The notes under the pieces were generated by a model. The model worked only from the letters and a program-made list of their open reading frames with translations, had not been told where the DNA came from and made no database searches. From the NCBI RefSeq assembly GCF_002252705.1, contig NZ_NQLA01000008.1, forward strand, positions 1 to 64,000: DNA of 64,000 nt. The letters are read 5' to 3'. Shown one piece after another: positions 37,572 to 44,407 of the stretch. The position numbers and the translations under genes were made by a program. This DNA is from Vulcanococcus limneticus LL. Lineage in GTDB: Bacteria > Cyanobacteriota > Cyanobacteriia > PCC-6307 > Cyanobiaceae. Every line of letters begins with the position of its first letter. The stretch's first letter is position 1.

Positions 37572-38020
37572 CCCAGGCCATCGCCTCAGGCCGTCCGGCC
37601 TACGAACTGCGCAGCAGGCAGCGCGGCCCCAGCGATCTGGAGCTGGAGGTGTGGCAGGTGCTCAGCACCGCCACCCCCGAACTGAAGGAGCCCAGGCGCG
37701 TTGCCGGCCTGGGCGGCCACAAGCTGCTGCTGGTGGAGGGGGCGGTGCTGCGGCGTCTCAAGGCGGAGAAGGTGAGCCTGGCCAAGCTCAAGAAGGGCGA
37801 GGCCCGCCGCGATCCCCTGTCTGAGGATCTGGCCCTGGCGATGGGCCTGCTGTTCAAGCTGCTGGCCCCGATGCGCAACGTGGCCGCGATCGAGAACTGC
37901 GCCCGCGGCATCGATGCCATGGCCCGCGAAGAGGCCGCCTACTGGCTGGGGATGGCCATGCACCGCAAGAACCCCAGACGGGTGCTGGCGGCGCTGCGAT
38001 TGCTGCTCTCGGCAACCTAG
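37568..38020 (+). CDS. small helical partner protein of the DUF499 module
   Basis: A 150-residue, mostly helical, lysine- and arginine-rich protein (LRRLKAEKVSLAKLKKGEARRDPLSEDLALAMGLLFKLL) with no membrane segment. It is translationally coupled to the DUF499 ATPase (ATGA overlap). I recall small proteins of this kind next to DUF499 genes in similar modules, but no domain name can be supported from sequence alone. Likely a complex subunit; function unknown. Confidence 0.65.
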   Translation: MTQAIASGRPAYELRSRQRGPSDLELEVWQVLSTATPELKEPRRVAGLGGHKLLLVEGAVLRRLKAEKVSLAKLKKGEARRDPLSEDLALAMGLLFKLLAPMRNVAAIENCARGIDAMAREEAAYWLGMAMHRKNPRRVLAALRLLLSAT

Positions 38021-38039
38021 CGATAACATTGGAGTTATC
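38000..38039 (+). promoter_or_regulatory. toxin-antitoxin promoter/operator with palindrome
   Basis: GATAAC-ATTGGA-GTTATC (38022-38039) is a perfect 6-bp-arm inverted repeat immediately upstream of the toxin start. TTGCTG at 38000-38005 and ATAACA at 38023-38028 are spaced 17 bp and overlap it, so binding by the HTH antitoxin could repress transcription. GGAG at 38031-38034 is the ribosome site for TTG 38043 and also lies within the repeat. Confidence 0.5.
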
Positions 38040-38042
38040 AGC

Positions 38043-38342
38043 TTGAACTGGGAGGTCGTCTTCTACTCGTTGCCAAGCGGCAAGCAGCCAGTCCTCGCCT
38101 GGCTTGCCGAGCAGTCGCCGGAGGTGCGCGCATCCTTCGCTCACCTGTTCGAGCTGCTCGAAAGGAACGGCACAGCCATGGGAGAGCCCCATGTGAAGCC
38201 CCTTGGCAAAAAGCTCTACGAGCTGCGAGTGAACGGACGCGATGGCACCTATCGCACGCTGTACTTCGCCGCGACGGGACGCCGGTTCGTGATGGTGCAC
38301 GGCTTCCAGAAAAAAACCAGAAAACACCCAAGGCCGAGCTAG
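38043..38342 (+). CDS. RelE/HigB-type (Gp49-like) toxin, C-terminus frameshifted
   Basis: A 99-residue frame from TTG 38043, eight bases after GGAG. The sequence is typical of Gp49-like RelE-superfamily toxins that cleave mRNA at the ribosome: PVLAWLAEQSPEVRASFAHLFELL, VKPLGKKLYELRV, and RTLYFAATGRRFVMVHGFQKKT. After a run of seven A (38310-38316) the frame ends early with HPRPS. The -1 frame instead reads KTPKAELDKALRRMADFL and stops at 38393-38395, one base before the antitoxin ATG, which is the normal family C-terminus. Either a one-base loss in the A run (mutation or sequencing error) or slippage expression explains this. Confidence 0.8.
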   Translation: MNWEVVFYSLPSGKQPVLAWLAEQSPEVRASFAHLFELLERNGTAMGEPHVKPLGKKLYELRVNGRDGTYRTLYFAATGRRFVMVHGFQKKTRKHPRPS

Positions 38343-38396
38343 ACAAAGCCCTCAGGCGCATGGCCGATTTTCTCGCCACCGACCCCACTCCCTGAC

Positions 38397-38744
38397 ATGA
38401 CCACTGCGGCAACCACCAACACGAGGCACCACCCCAGCTGGCGCGAAGTGCGCGATGGCTTCCTGGCTGACCCAGCGGTGCAGGTGTCGTATCAGGAACT
38501 GGCACCCCGTTTTGCGGTGGTGCGGCAGCTCATCGCCCTGCGAGAGCAGCGGGGCTTGAGCCAGCGCGAACTGGCCGATCGCGCCGGTATGAAGCAGCCC
38601 CAGCTGGCCCGCCTGGAAACCGGGCAGGTGGAACCCAAGCTCGACACGCTGCAACGACTCGCAACCGCCATGGGGTGCAGGGTTCGCGTGAGCTTCGAGC
38701 CCGCTGATCAAACCGCTGTGCAAGGAGAGCCCGCCCTGCCATGA
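38397..38744 (+). CDS. XRE-family HTH antitoxin (HigA-like)
   Basis: A 115-residue protein with a C-terminal helix-turn-helix: LIALREQRGLSQRELADRAGMKQPQLARLETGQVEPKLDTLQRLATAMG (about residues 42-92; quoted in pieces it contains SQRELADRAG and QPQLARLETG). The N-terminal part (WREVRDGFLADPAVQVSYQEL) is the usual toxin-contacting region in this arrangement. Gene order toxin then antitoxin is HigBA-like. It should neutralise the upstream toxin and autorepress at the 38022-38039 palindrome. Its stop overlaps the next gene by 4 bp. Confidence 0.88.
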   Translation: MTTAATTNTRHHPSWREVRDGFLADPAVQVSYQELAPRFAVVRQLIALREQRGLSQRELADRAGMKQPQLARLETGQVEPKLDTLQRLATAMGCRVRVSFEPADQTAVQGEPALP

Positions 38745-39910
38745 ACCTCAACGTCGTCTTTGATGTCCCGGCCCTGGTCGCCCAGGGGCTGATGAATGGC
38801 TCACTGGAGCGGGTGGGGGGTGTGGTGCGCGACGCCTCCAGCAAGCAGGTAGTGATGTGGCTGCAGGAGGGTGGGTCAGGGGTCTCGAAGGCCCTGACCA
38901 ATCCACCCTTGGCAGGGGGGGCGAATGCCCTAGCAGCTGCTAACCCTTATCTAGCAGCAGTCGATATCGGTGTATCTGTGGCTGGATTCGCGATGGTGCT
39001 CCAGCAGCTGAACCGCATCAGTGATCAGATCCGGGCCGTGGAGGCCAAGGTGGATCGGATCAGCCACAAGCTCGACGATCAGGCTCTGGCTCAGCTGAAG
39101 GCTGGTATCAATGCCTGCCAGAACGCGGTGGAACTTCAGGATCCGAACCTGCGGATCCAGATGGCAGGCCAGGCGCTCACCACCCTCCATGCCGCCCGTC
39201 AGTACTTCAATCAGCAGGTAATACGCAGTGCGGGAAAGGCGGAAGCCACCAGCGCTGAATACGTGGGCTTGGCGTTTGTGGCCCTTGCTGCCGAAGTGCA
39301 GACCTACCTGCAGCTGGATGAAGGCGCCAAAGCCGCCCGAATCCTGACGCAGGGCCTGGAGGAGCTGCGGCCAGGGCTCACCCAGCTGATGAATGCCGTA
39401 CTGGATTGCACGTGCCATTACCTCAAGCCTGAGTTCGCCGGTCAGGTTGACCTGGATCTGATTCTCTGGCTTCACAACGGGTTCCGACGAATGAAGTGCA
39501 AGCCAGGTGAATCTGTCGAGCAGCTCAGCGCTTCTGAGCTGTTTGAGATCATGCGGCCCCACATCACCAAGGTCTTCAAGAGCCACGAGGATTGGCACGG
39601 TGAGATCCCCCAGGTGATCGTCGACACCAGTGATGTCCCTGATTGGTGGATTGGTCCTCTGAACCAGGGCACAGACAAGGCTGCTCGATTCAGGCAGGTG
39701 AAAGAGGAGCTCGCCGAAGGCCTCAACAAGATCGTTGCGTTGGTGGAAGCACACGACAGGCTGATAGCCCAGGTACTTCAACTCGAAGAGATGGAGCGAT
39801 TAGGGCTGAAGCCCATGGATCTGAAGCAGCAGCTCTTGCTACCGGAGGGCCCGGCGTCTGCCGTTGTTCTTGATGCTCGTTGGATTGCCCAGGAGGCTTG
39901 GTCCAGATGA
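38741..39910 (+). CDS. unknown 389-residue protein with hydrophobic segment and coiled coil
   Basis: Not recognised. It begins MNLNVVFDVPALVAQGLMNG, followed by a segment with DASSKQVVMWLQEGG and a small-residue hydrophobic stretch with AAANPYLAAVDIGVSVAGFAM (about 65-85). A predicted coiled coil with ISDQIRAVEAKVDRISHKLDD (about 92-112) follows, then a long helical body. A short hydrophobic hairpin before a coiled coil is reminiscent of membrane-acting effectors, but no fold can be claimed. It is coupled to the antitoxin by a 4-bp overlap, so it is expressed with the TA pair, inside the DUF499-DUF1156 module. A role as effector or structural subunit is speculation. Confidence 0.7.
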   Translation: MNLNVVFDVPALVAQGLMNGSLERVGGVVRDASSKQVVMWLQEGGSGVSKALTNPPLAGGANALAAANPYLAAVDIGVSVAGFAMVLQQLNRISDQIRAVEAKVDRISHKLDDQALAQLKAGINACQNAVELQDPNLRIQMAGQALTTLHAARQYFNQQVIRSAGKAEATSAEYVGLAFVALAAEVQTYLQLDEGAKAARILTQGLEELRPGLTQLMNAVLDCTCHYLKPEFAGQVDLDLILWLHNGFRRMKCKPGESVEQLSASELFEIMRPHITKVFKSHEDWHGEIPQVIVDTSDVPDWWIGPLNQGTDKAARFRQVKEELAEGLNKIVALVEAHDRLIAQVLQLEEMERLGLKPMDLKQQLLLPEGPASAVVLDARWIAQEAWSR

Positions 39911-40028
39911 ATTTCTTCATGACACACTTGTCATCTTTCAAGTACAGACATGATCAGCTTGAGACGCTCGGACTGATACATGTTGATTCTTATCGTCGCG
40001 GCGAGGTCCCCAGGGGGTACAACTAGCA

Positions 40029-40634
40029 ATGGATAACACTGCTCATTTGGCTCTTGATGCCGTTGTGGCCGCCACGGGGTCGACAAAGTCAACCACCGGA
40101 CAGCTTGATCTAAGAGTTTATATCCCCTTATTCTCGTTTGTTGGAGCTCTATGTGGAAGTATTGTCGCAGCCTTCGCTCAGGTTCAGATCGCAAGGTTCA
40201 ACGCAGATCGCTCGGACAGGTCCAGGCTCGCAGCCCGAAGGGAAGAGATTGTCTCGGAGGGAATTTTAGGGCTAATTAGGCTCGACCCATGCAGCAAGAA
40301 AGACGGTGAAGCAAACCAGCTTGCTTTGCGATCTGCGAATTCCATTAAGCTATTTCTCGACGATAACAGAATGGCTGACAAGAGACTGGAGGAGTCCGTG
40401 GACACTCTCATTCATCTGTACTCGTGTATAGCCAACCCAAGTCAGGACGAAGAGCTTGTGGACAGGATCATGAGCCTGGAAGATCCGGATTCCGATGCCA
40501 GCAGTATCGAAATAGAACGACTTGAAGATTTGCTGGAGCTCTTGGAGGATGCCCGCACCGAAGCTCTCATGGCAGCAAGAGAACTGATCGCAGACGATAG
40601 GGCGAGGCTGCAAAGTCAATCCGCGCCGCGTTAA
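40029..40634 (+). CDS. single-pass membrane protein, unknown
   Basis: A 201-residue protein with one N-terminal membrane helix (YIPLFSFVGALCGSIVAAFA, about 31-50) and a long charged, helical C-terminal domain (RSRLAARREEIVSEG..., IEIERLEDLLELLEDARTEAL). It is AT-richer than the flanking genes, preceded by a 118-bp AT-rich gap, and ends 2 bp before the DUF1156 methylase start. No family recognised. Its position between module genes suggests either a membrane-anchored accessory of the defence system or a passenger insertion. Confidence 0.65.
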   Translation: MDNTAHLALDAVVAATGSTKSTTGQLDLRVYIPLFSFVGALCGSIVAAFAQVQIARFNADRSDRSRLAARREEIVSEGILGLIRLDPCSKKDGEANQLALRSANSIKLFLDDNRMADKRLEESVDTLIHLYSCIANPSQDEELVDRIMSLEDPDSDASSIEIERLEDLLELLEDARTEALMAARELIADDRARLQSQSAPR

Positions 40635-40636
40635 TC

Positions 40637-43600
40637 ATGATAGATATCGCCAAACGCCTGATCGAAGAGTGGCTGCCGATCGCCGAGCTGGGTGAGGAGA
40701 GCATGCGCGAGCGGCGCTCGATGACGGCCCTCCCACCGATCTATTACCTGCATGTGTGGTGGGCGCGGCGGCCGCTGGTGGCCTCGCGGGCGGCGGTGCT
40801 GGCGTCGTTGCTGCCTGCCGATGCCGATCGAAGCACGTTTATGCACATGCTCGGGATTCATGGGGATCCGGTCGCGGCGAAGAAGCGGATCACCAAGGCC
40901 AAGAAGACCGGAGAGGATCTCGGGCTGAATGTGTATGGCTATCCCCGGGCGTTCCAGTACAGCCCCAGTGACGAGGAGGAGATCTGGTTGCTGGAGGAGG
41001 CCCAGAAACTCGGTATCGAACACCCCACAGTGCTGGACCCCACTGCCGGTGGTGGATCCATTCCTTTTGAGAGCCTCAGGCTGGGTTGTAAGACCCTGGC
41101 TAACGACATCAATCCTGTCGCGGTGTTGGTGCAGAAAGCCACCTATGAGTGGCCGGCTGAGCACGGACGGGCGTTGCTCGATGAGTTCAACCGGCTGACG
41201 AGCCGTTTTCTTGAACTGGCAGAGCCGCGGTTTCAGACCATCTACCCTTCCGAGCCTGCAGGCACTCAGGTGCTCGGCTACCTCTGGGCTCGCACGATCC
41301 AATGCCCCTACTGCGCTGGCAAGGTGCCGTTGTCTCCCAACTGGAAACTGGCGCCTGACGGCACCGGCGTGAGGGTGTTGCCGCAACTTGGTGATGGACC
41401 AGGCGATACCAATCGTCACTGCCGTTTCGAGATCGTGGGCAGCGCACGCGAACAGAGCGACGGCACGGTGAAGGGCGGCGATGCAACCTGCCCCTATCCC
41501 GACTGTGGCCGGGTGATCGACGGCGATCAGGTGAAGGCCCAGGCCCAGGCCGGGGGCATGGGTGAGCAGTTGTTTGCGGTGGTCTTCAAGAAGCAGGTGA
41601 TCACGGGTTATACCAAAGCAACGAAGAAGAAACCCGCCAGCCCGAAGATCAAGTGGGAGCGGTGTTACCGGGTGCCACAACCGCAAGACGACAACAGCGC
41701 CGCAATCGAAGTTGCCTTAGCCGAAAAGCTGCCGGAATGGGAAGCTCTTGACTCTATACCTTCTGAAGAAATTCCTCCTGGACACAAGACAGGCGACCAC
41801 AACGACGCCTCGGGCACTGACTTGCCTCTTAAGAGAGGCGACACCCACTGGGTGAAGATGTTCTCGCCCCGCCAGTTGCTTTGCCATGGCATCAGTGTGG
41901 AGATCTTCCGCGAGCTTGTGAGCGAAGAGTCGGCCAAGCCTGGTGGGCTCACAGATGCCGCCCGCTCAGTTCTCGCCTACATCGCCCTCGCGCTCGACAA
42001 GCTGCGCGACTATAACTCGCGCATGACGCGTTGGCACAGCAACCGCGAAGTCATTGTCAACACCTTTGACCGCCATGACTTTGCCTTCAAGTGGTCCTAT
42101 GCCGAGATGGCTCCGCTCATCGTCGGGCTTGGCTATGACTGGGCCTTCGGGCAGGTCGCCAAGTGCATCGGTGAGCTCATCGACCTCATCGCTCCGCCAA
42201 ATGGGTTGATTGCTGAAGCCGGTCCCTTGTTTTCAGCTAGTGCAGCTTCAGCTCACCCCAGCCCTATAGCTCCAGCAGTGATCTCCTGCAGCTCCGGTGA
42301 TTCTCTGGATCATCTCGACGCAGGCACAGTGGATGCGGTGGTAATGGACCCTCCTTACTATGACAACGTGATGTATGCGGAGCTGAGCGACTTCTTCTAC
42401 GTGTGGCTCAAACGAACTGCTGGTCTGCTCTACCCCGAGCTGTTCATGGCTCCTCTCACCGACAAGGAGAACGAGGCCGTTGCCAATCCTGCGCTACACA
42501 AAGGAAAGAAGGCGGCGAAGGCTCTGGCTGGTCTCGACTACCAGCAGAAGATGGCCGAGATCTTTGCGGAGTGTCGACGTGTCCTGAAGGACGACGGGGT
42601 GATGACGCTGATGTTCACCCACAAGGCCACCGGGGCCTGGGATGCGCTCACCAAGGGGCTGATTGATGCCGGCTTCGCCATCACGGCGTCCTGGCCGATC
42701 AACACCGAGGCGGAGGGCTCGCTACATATCAAAGACAAGTCCGCCGCCAACAGCACGATCTTTCTGGTCTGCAGGCCGCGTCCTGAACAGAAGCCAGAAG
42801 ACGGCGTGCAGTACTGGGAAGACCTCGAACCCCGCGTGAAGGCTGCTGTGCGTCGGCGCATCGAGCAATTCCAGGCCGGTGGAATCAGGGGTGTGGATCT
42901 CTACCTCTCGTGTTTCGGTCCAGCCCTGGAGGAGTTCTCCCTGCACTGGCCCATCAAACGCGGTCAGCCCAAGCCCATCGAGGAGAAAACAAGAAAGCGC
43001 GGACGTGCCCAGCTCACCTTGGAGGAGCTGCTGGAGCAGGACGATCCCTATTCCGTGAGCCCGGAAGACGCTCTCGATGCCGCCCGCCGCGAGGTAAAGG
43101 CCTGGCGCATGGAGAAGCTCACCTCTGGATCCCGTCGTGCCCAGCTCGATCCCCTCACCGAATGGTTCGTGCTGGCCTGGGATGCCTTCGAGGCACCGCA
43201 GTTCCCCTTCGATGAAGCCCTGCGCTTGGCCCGTGTCGTCGGCCTCGATCTCGACAAGGACGTGGTGGGCGTGCTGGCCGAGAAGAAGGCCAGCGATCTG
43301 ATCCTCTGGGACAGTTCCACCCGCGCCACCAAGGGCAAGCTTGGCGCCCCCGATGGCACCCGCTCCTGGATCGATGCCATCCACCACTGCGCCCACCGCG
43401 CCCGCAGCATCGACCTCAACGCCGCCAAGCAGCTACTCGATGACAACGGCCTGGCCAACAGTGCCGATTTCCTCACAGCCCTGGAGGCCGTGCTGGAAGT
43501 GCTGCCCCTCTCCGCTCGCTACACCGGCTTCGATCCGGTGAAGGCCGCCGCGCCTGCCGCGTCGGACTTCGAGGCACTGGAGAATCTGCGTCGCCTCGCC

Positions 43601-43669
43601 CTGGCTGAGCAGGTGCCAGCGCCCAAGCAGCTGGAGCTGGTGCTCGCTGAGTTGGCCGAGGCATCCTGA
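40637..43669 (+). CDS. DUF1156 adenine-type DNA methyltransferase with zinc ribbon
   Basis: A 1,010-residue methylase of the DUF1156/COG1743 family. The N-terminal DUF1156 signature (EESMRERRSMTALPPIYYLHVWWARRPL, in part) is followed by the SAM-binding loop VLDPTAGGGSIPFE (about 134), an inserted zinc ribbon (CPYC around 227 and CPYPDC around 287), and the catalytic motif VVMDPPYYDNVMYAELSDFF (about 573). DPPY is typical of N6-adenine (or N4-cytosine) methyltransferases. The C-terminal 250 residues are family-specific. It probably marks host DNA for a restriction-like system comprising the ATPase and the PLD-helicase. Same strand as all module genes; the MNT gene follows after 17 bp. Confidence 0.9.
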   Translation: MIDIAKRLIEEWLPIAELGEESMRERRSMTALPPIYYLHVWWARRPLVASRAAVLASLLPADADRSTFMHMLGIHGDPVAAKKRITKAKKTGEDLGLNVYGYPRAFQYSPSDEEEIWLLEEAQKLGIEHPTVLDPTAGGGSIPFESLRLGCKTLANDINPVAVLVQKATYEWPAEHGRALLDEFNRLTSRFLELAEPRFQTIYPSEPAGTQVLGYLWARTIQCPYCAGKVPLSPNWKLAPDGTGVRVLPQLGDGPGDTNRHCRFEIVGSAREQSDGTVKGGDATCPYPDCGRVIDGDQVKAQAQAGGMGEQLFAVVFKKQVITGYTKATKKKPASPKIKWERCYRVPQPQDDNSAAIEVALAEKLPEWEALDSIPSEEIPPGHKTGDHNDASGTDLPLKRGDTHWVKMFSPRQLLCHGISVEIFRELVSEESAKPGGLTDAARSVLAYIALALDKLRDYNSRMTRWHSNREVIVNTFDRHDFAFKWSYAEMAPLIVGLGYDWAFGQVAKCIGELIDLIAPPNGLIAEAGPLFSASAASAHPSPIAPAVISCSSGDSLDHLDAGTVDAVVMDPPYYDNVMYAELSDFFYVWLKRTAGLLYPELFMAPLTDKENEAVANPALHKGKKAAKALAGLDYQQKMAEIFAECRRVLKDDGVMTLMFTHKATGAWDALTKGLIDAGFAITASWPINTEAEGSLHIKDKSAANSTIFLVCRPRPEQKPEDGVQYWEDLEPRVKAAVRRRIEQFQAGGIRGVDLYLSCFGPALEEFSLHWPIKRGQPKPIEEKTRKRGRAQLTLEELLEQDDPYSVSPEDALDAARREVKAWRMEKLTSGSRRAQLDPLTEWFVLAWDAFEAPQFPFDEALRLARVVGLDLDKDVVGVLAEKKASDLILWDSSTRATKGKLGAPDGTRSWIDAIHHCAHRARSIDLNAAKQLLDDNGLANSADFLTALEAVLEVLPLSARYTGFDPVKAAAPAASDFEALENLRRLALAEQVPAPKQLELVLAELAEAS

Positions 43670-43686
43670 GCCCAGGAGGTGCAGCC

Positions 43687-44037
43687 ATGACCACCACGCC
43701 CAGCTCTGCCATCAGCGAAGCCCAGCTGCAGCAGATGGCTGCCGAGATCCACCAGGAGATTCCAGGGGCTGAGGTGCGCCTCTTTGGTTCCCATGCCCGA
43801 GGCGAGGCTCGCCCCGAGTCCGACATCGACCTGCTGATCACGGCAAACGACGGCTGGCTGGCGCAGCACAACCGCTTCGAAACCCTGGGCCGGCTCTGGC
43901 GCAAGCTCGCCCATCACCGCATCCCTGTCGATCTGCTGCTCTACTCCCAGAGCCAGGTGGAGGAGCGGCGCCACTGGCTCAGCCACGTGATCGCCCGGGC
44001 CTATCGCGAAGGGCGGGTGCTGCATGGCCAACCCTGA
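43687..44037 (+). CDS. MNT-type minimal nucleotidyltransferase
   Basis: A 116-residue polymerase-beta-like nucleotidyltransferase. The active site is clear: LFGSHARGEARPESDIDLLI (GSxxxGxxxxxSDxDL) with a third carboxylate in IPVDLLLYSQ. In MNT/HEPN pairs the MNT protein acts as antitoxin, in characterised cases by adenylylating the HEPN toxin. It overlaps the HEPN gene by 14 bp. Located between the methylase and the helicase-nuclease, it may regulate the module rather than form an independent addiction pair. Confidence 0.9.
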   Translation: MTTTPSSAISEAQLQQMAAEIHQEIPGAEVRLFGSHARGEARPESDIDLLITANDGWLAQHNRFETLGRLWRKLAHHRIPVDLLLYSQSQVEERRHWLSHVIARAYREGRVLHGQP

Positions 44038-44407
44038 ATCCCTGGCTCTGCTGCGGATCGCTCGCCGCGACCTCAGGGCTGCAGCTCTGCTGGAGGATCC
44101 TGCCGCGGATGAAGCCAACTGGGGTTTCCAGATCCAGCAGGTGGTGGAGAAGGCCCTCAAGGCGTGGCTGTTCAGCCTGGGCGACGATCCGCCCTTCATC
44201 CACAACCTCACCGCGCTGTTTCAGCGGATCACCGATCGGGGCGGCACTGTTGACCCCTTCCTGCAGCTGGAAGCGTTCACTGCCTTTGCTGTGCAGTTCC
44301 GCTACGACGCGGAGCCCGAACCGATGAACCTCGACCGCCAGTTCTGGCAGCAGCAGGCCGAGGCCCTGGTGGAGCACGTCGCTTCGATCTGTGCAGCGCT
44401 GCCATGA
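44024..44407 (+). CDS. HEPN domain protein, lacking the RX4-6H motif
   Basis: A 127-residue helical HEPN protein: RIARRDLRAAALLEDP, then WGFQIQQVVEKALKAWL and FIHNLTALFQRI, ending with FRYDAEPEP and a helical tail. This is the family's usual layout, but I find no arginine 4-6 residues before a histidine, the motif of ribonucleolytic HEPN toxins. It may be a non-nuclease HEPN that binds nucleotides or partners. It overlaps the MNT gene (14 bp) and the helicase gene (ATGA, 4 bp), so all three are co-translated. Confidence 0.85.
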   Translation: MANPESLALLRIARRDLRAAALLEDPAADEANWGFQIQQVVEKALKAWLFSLGDDPPFIHNLTALFQRITDRGGTVDPFLQLEAFTAFAVQFRYDAEPEPMNLDRQFWQQQAEALVEHVASICAALP

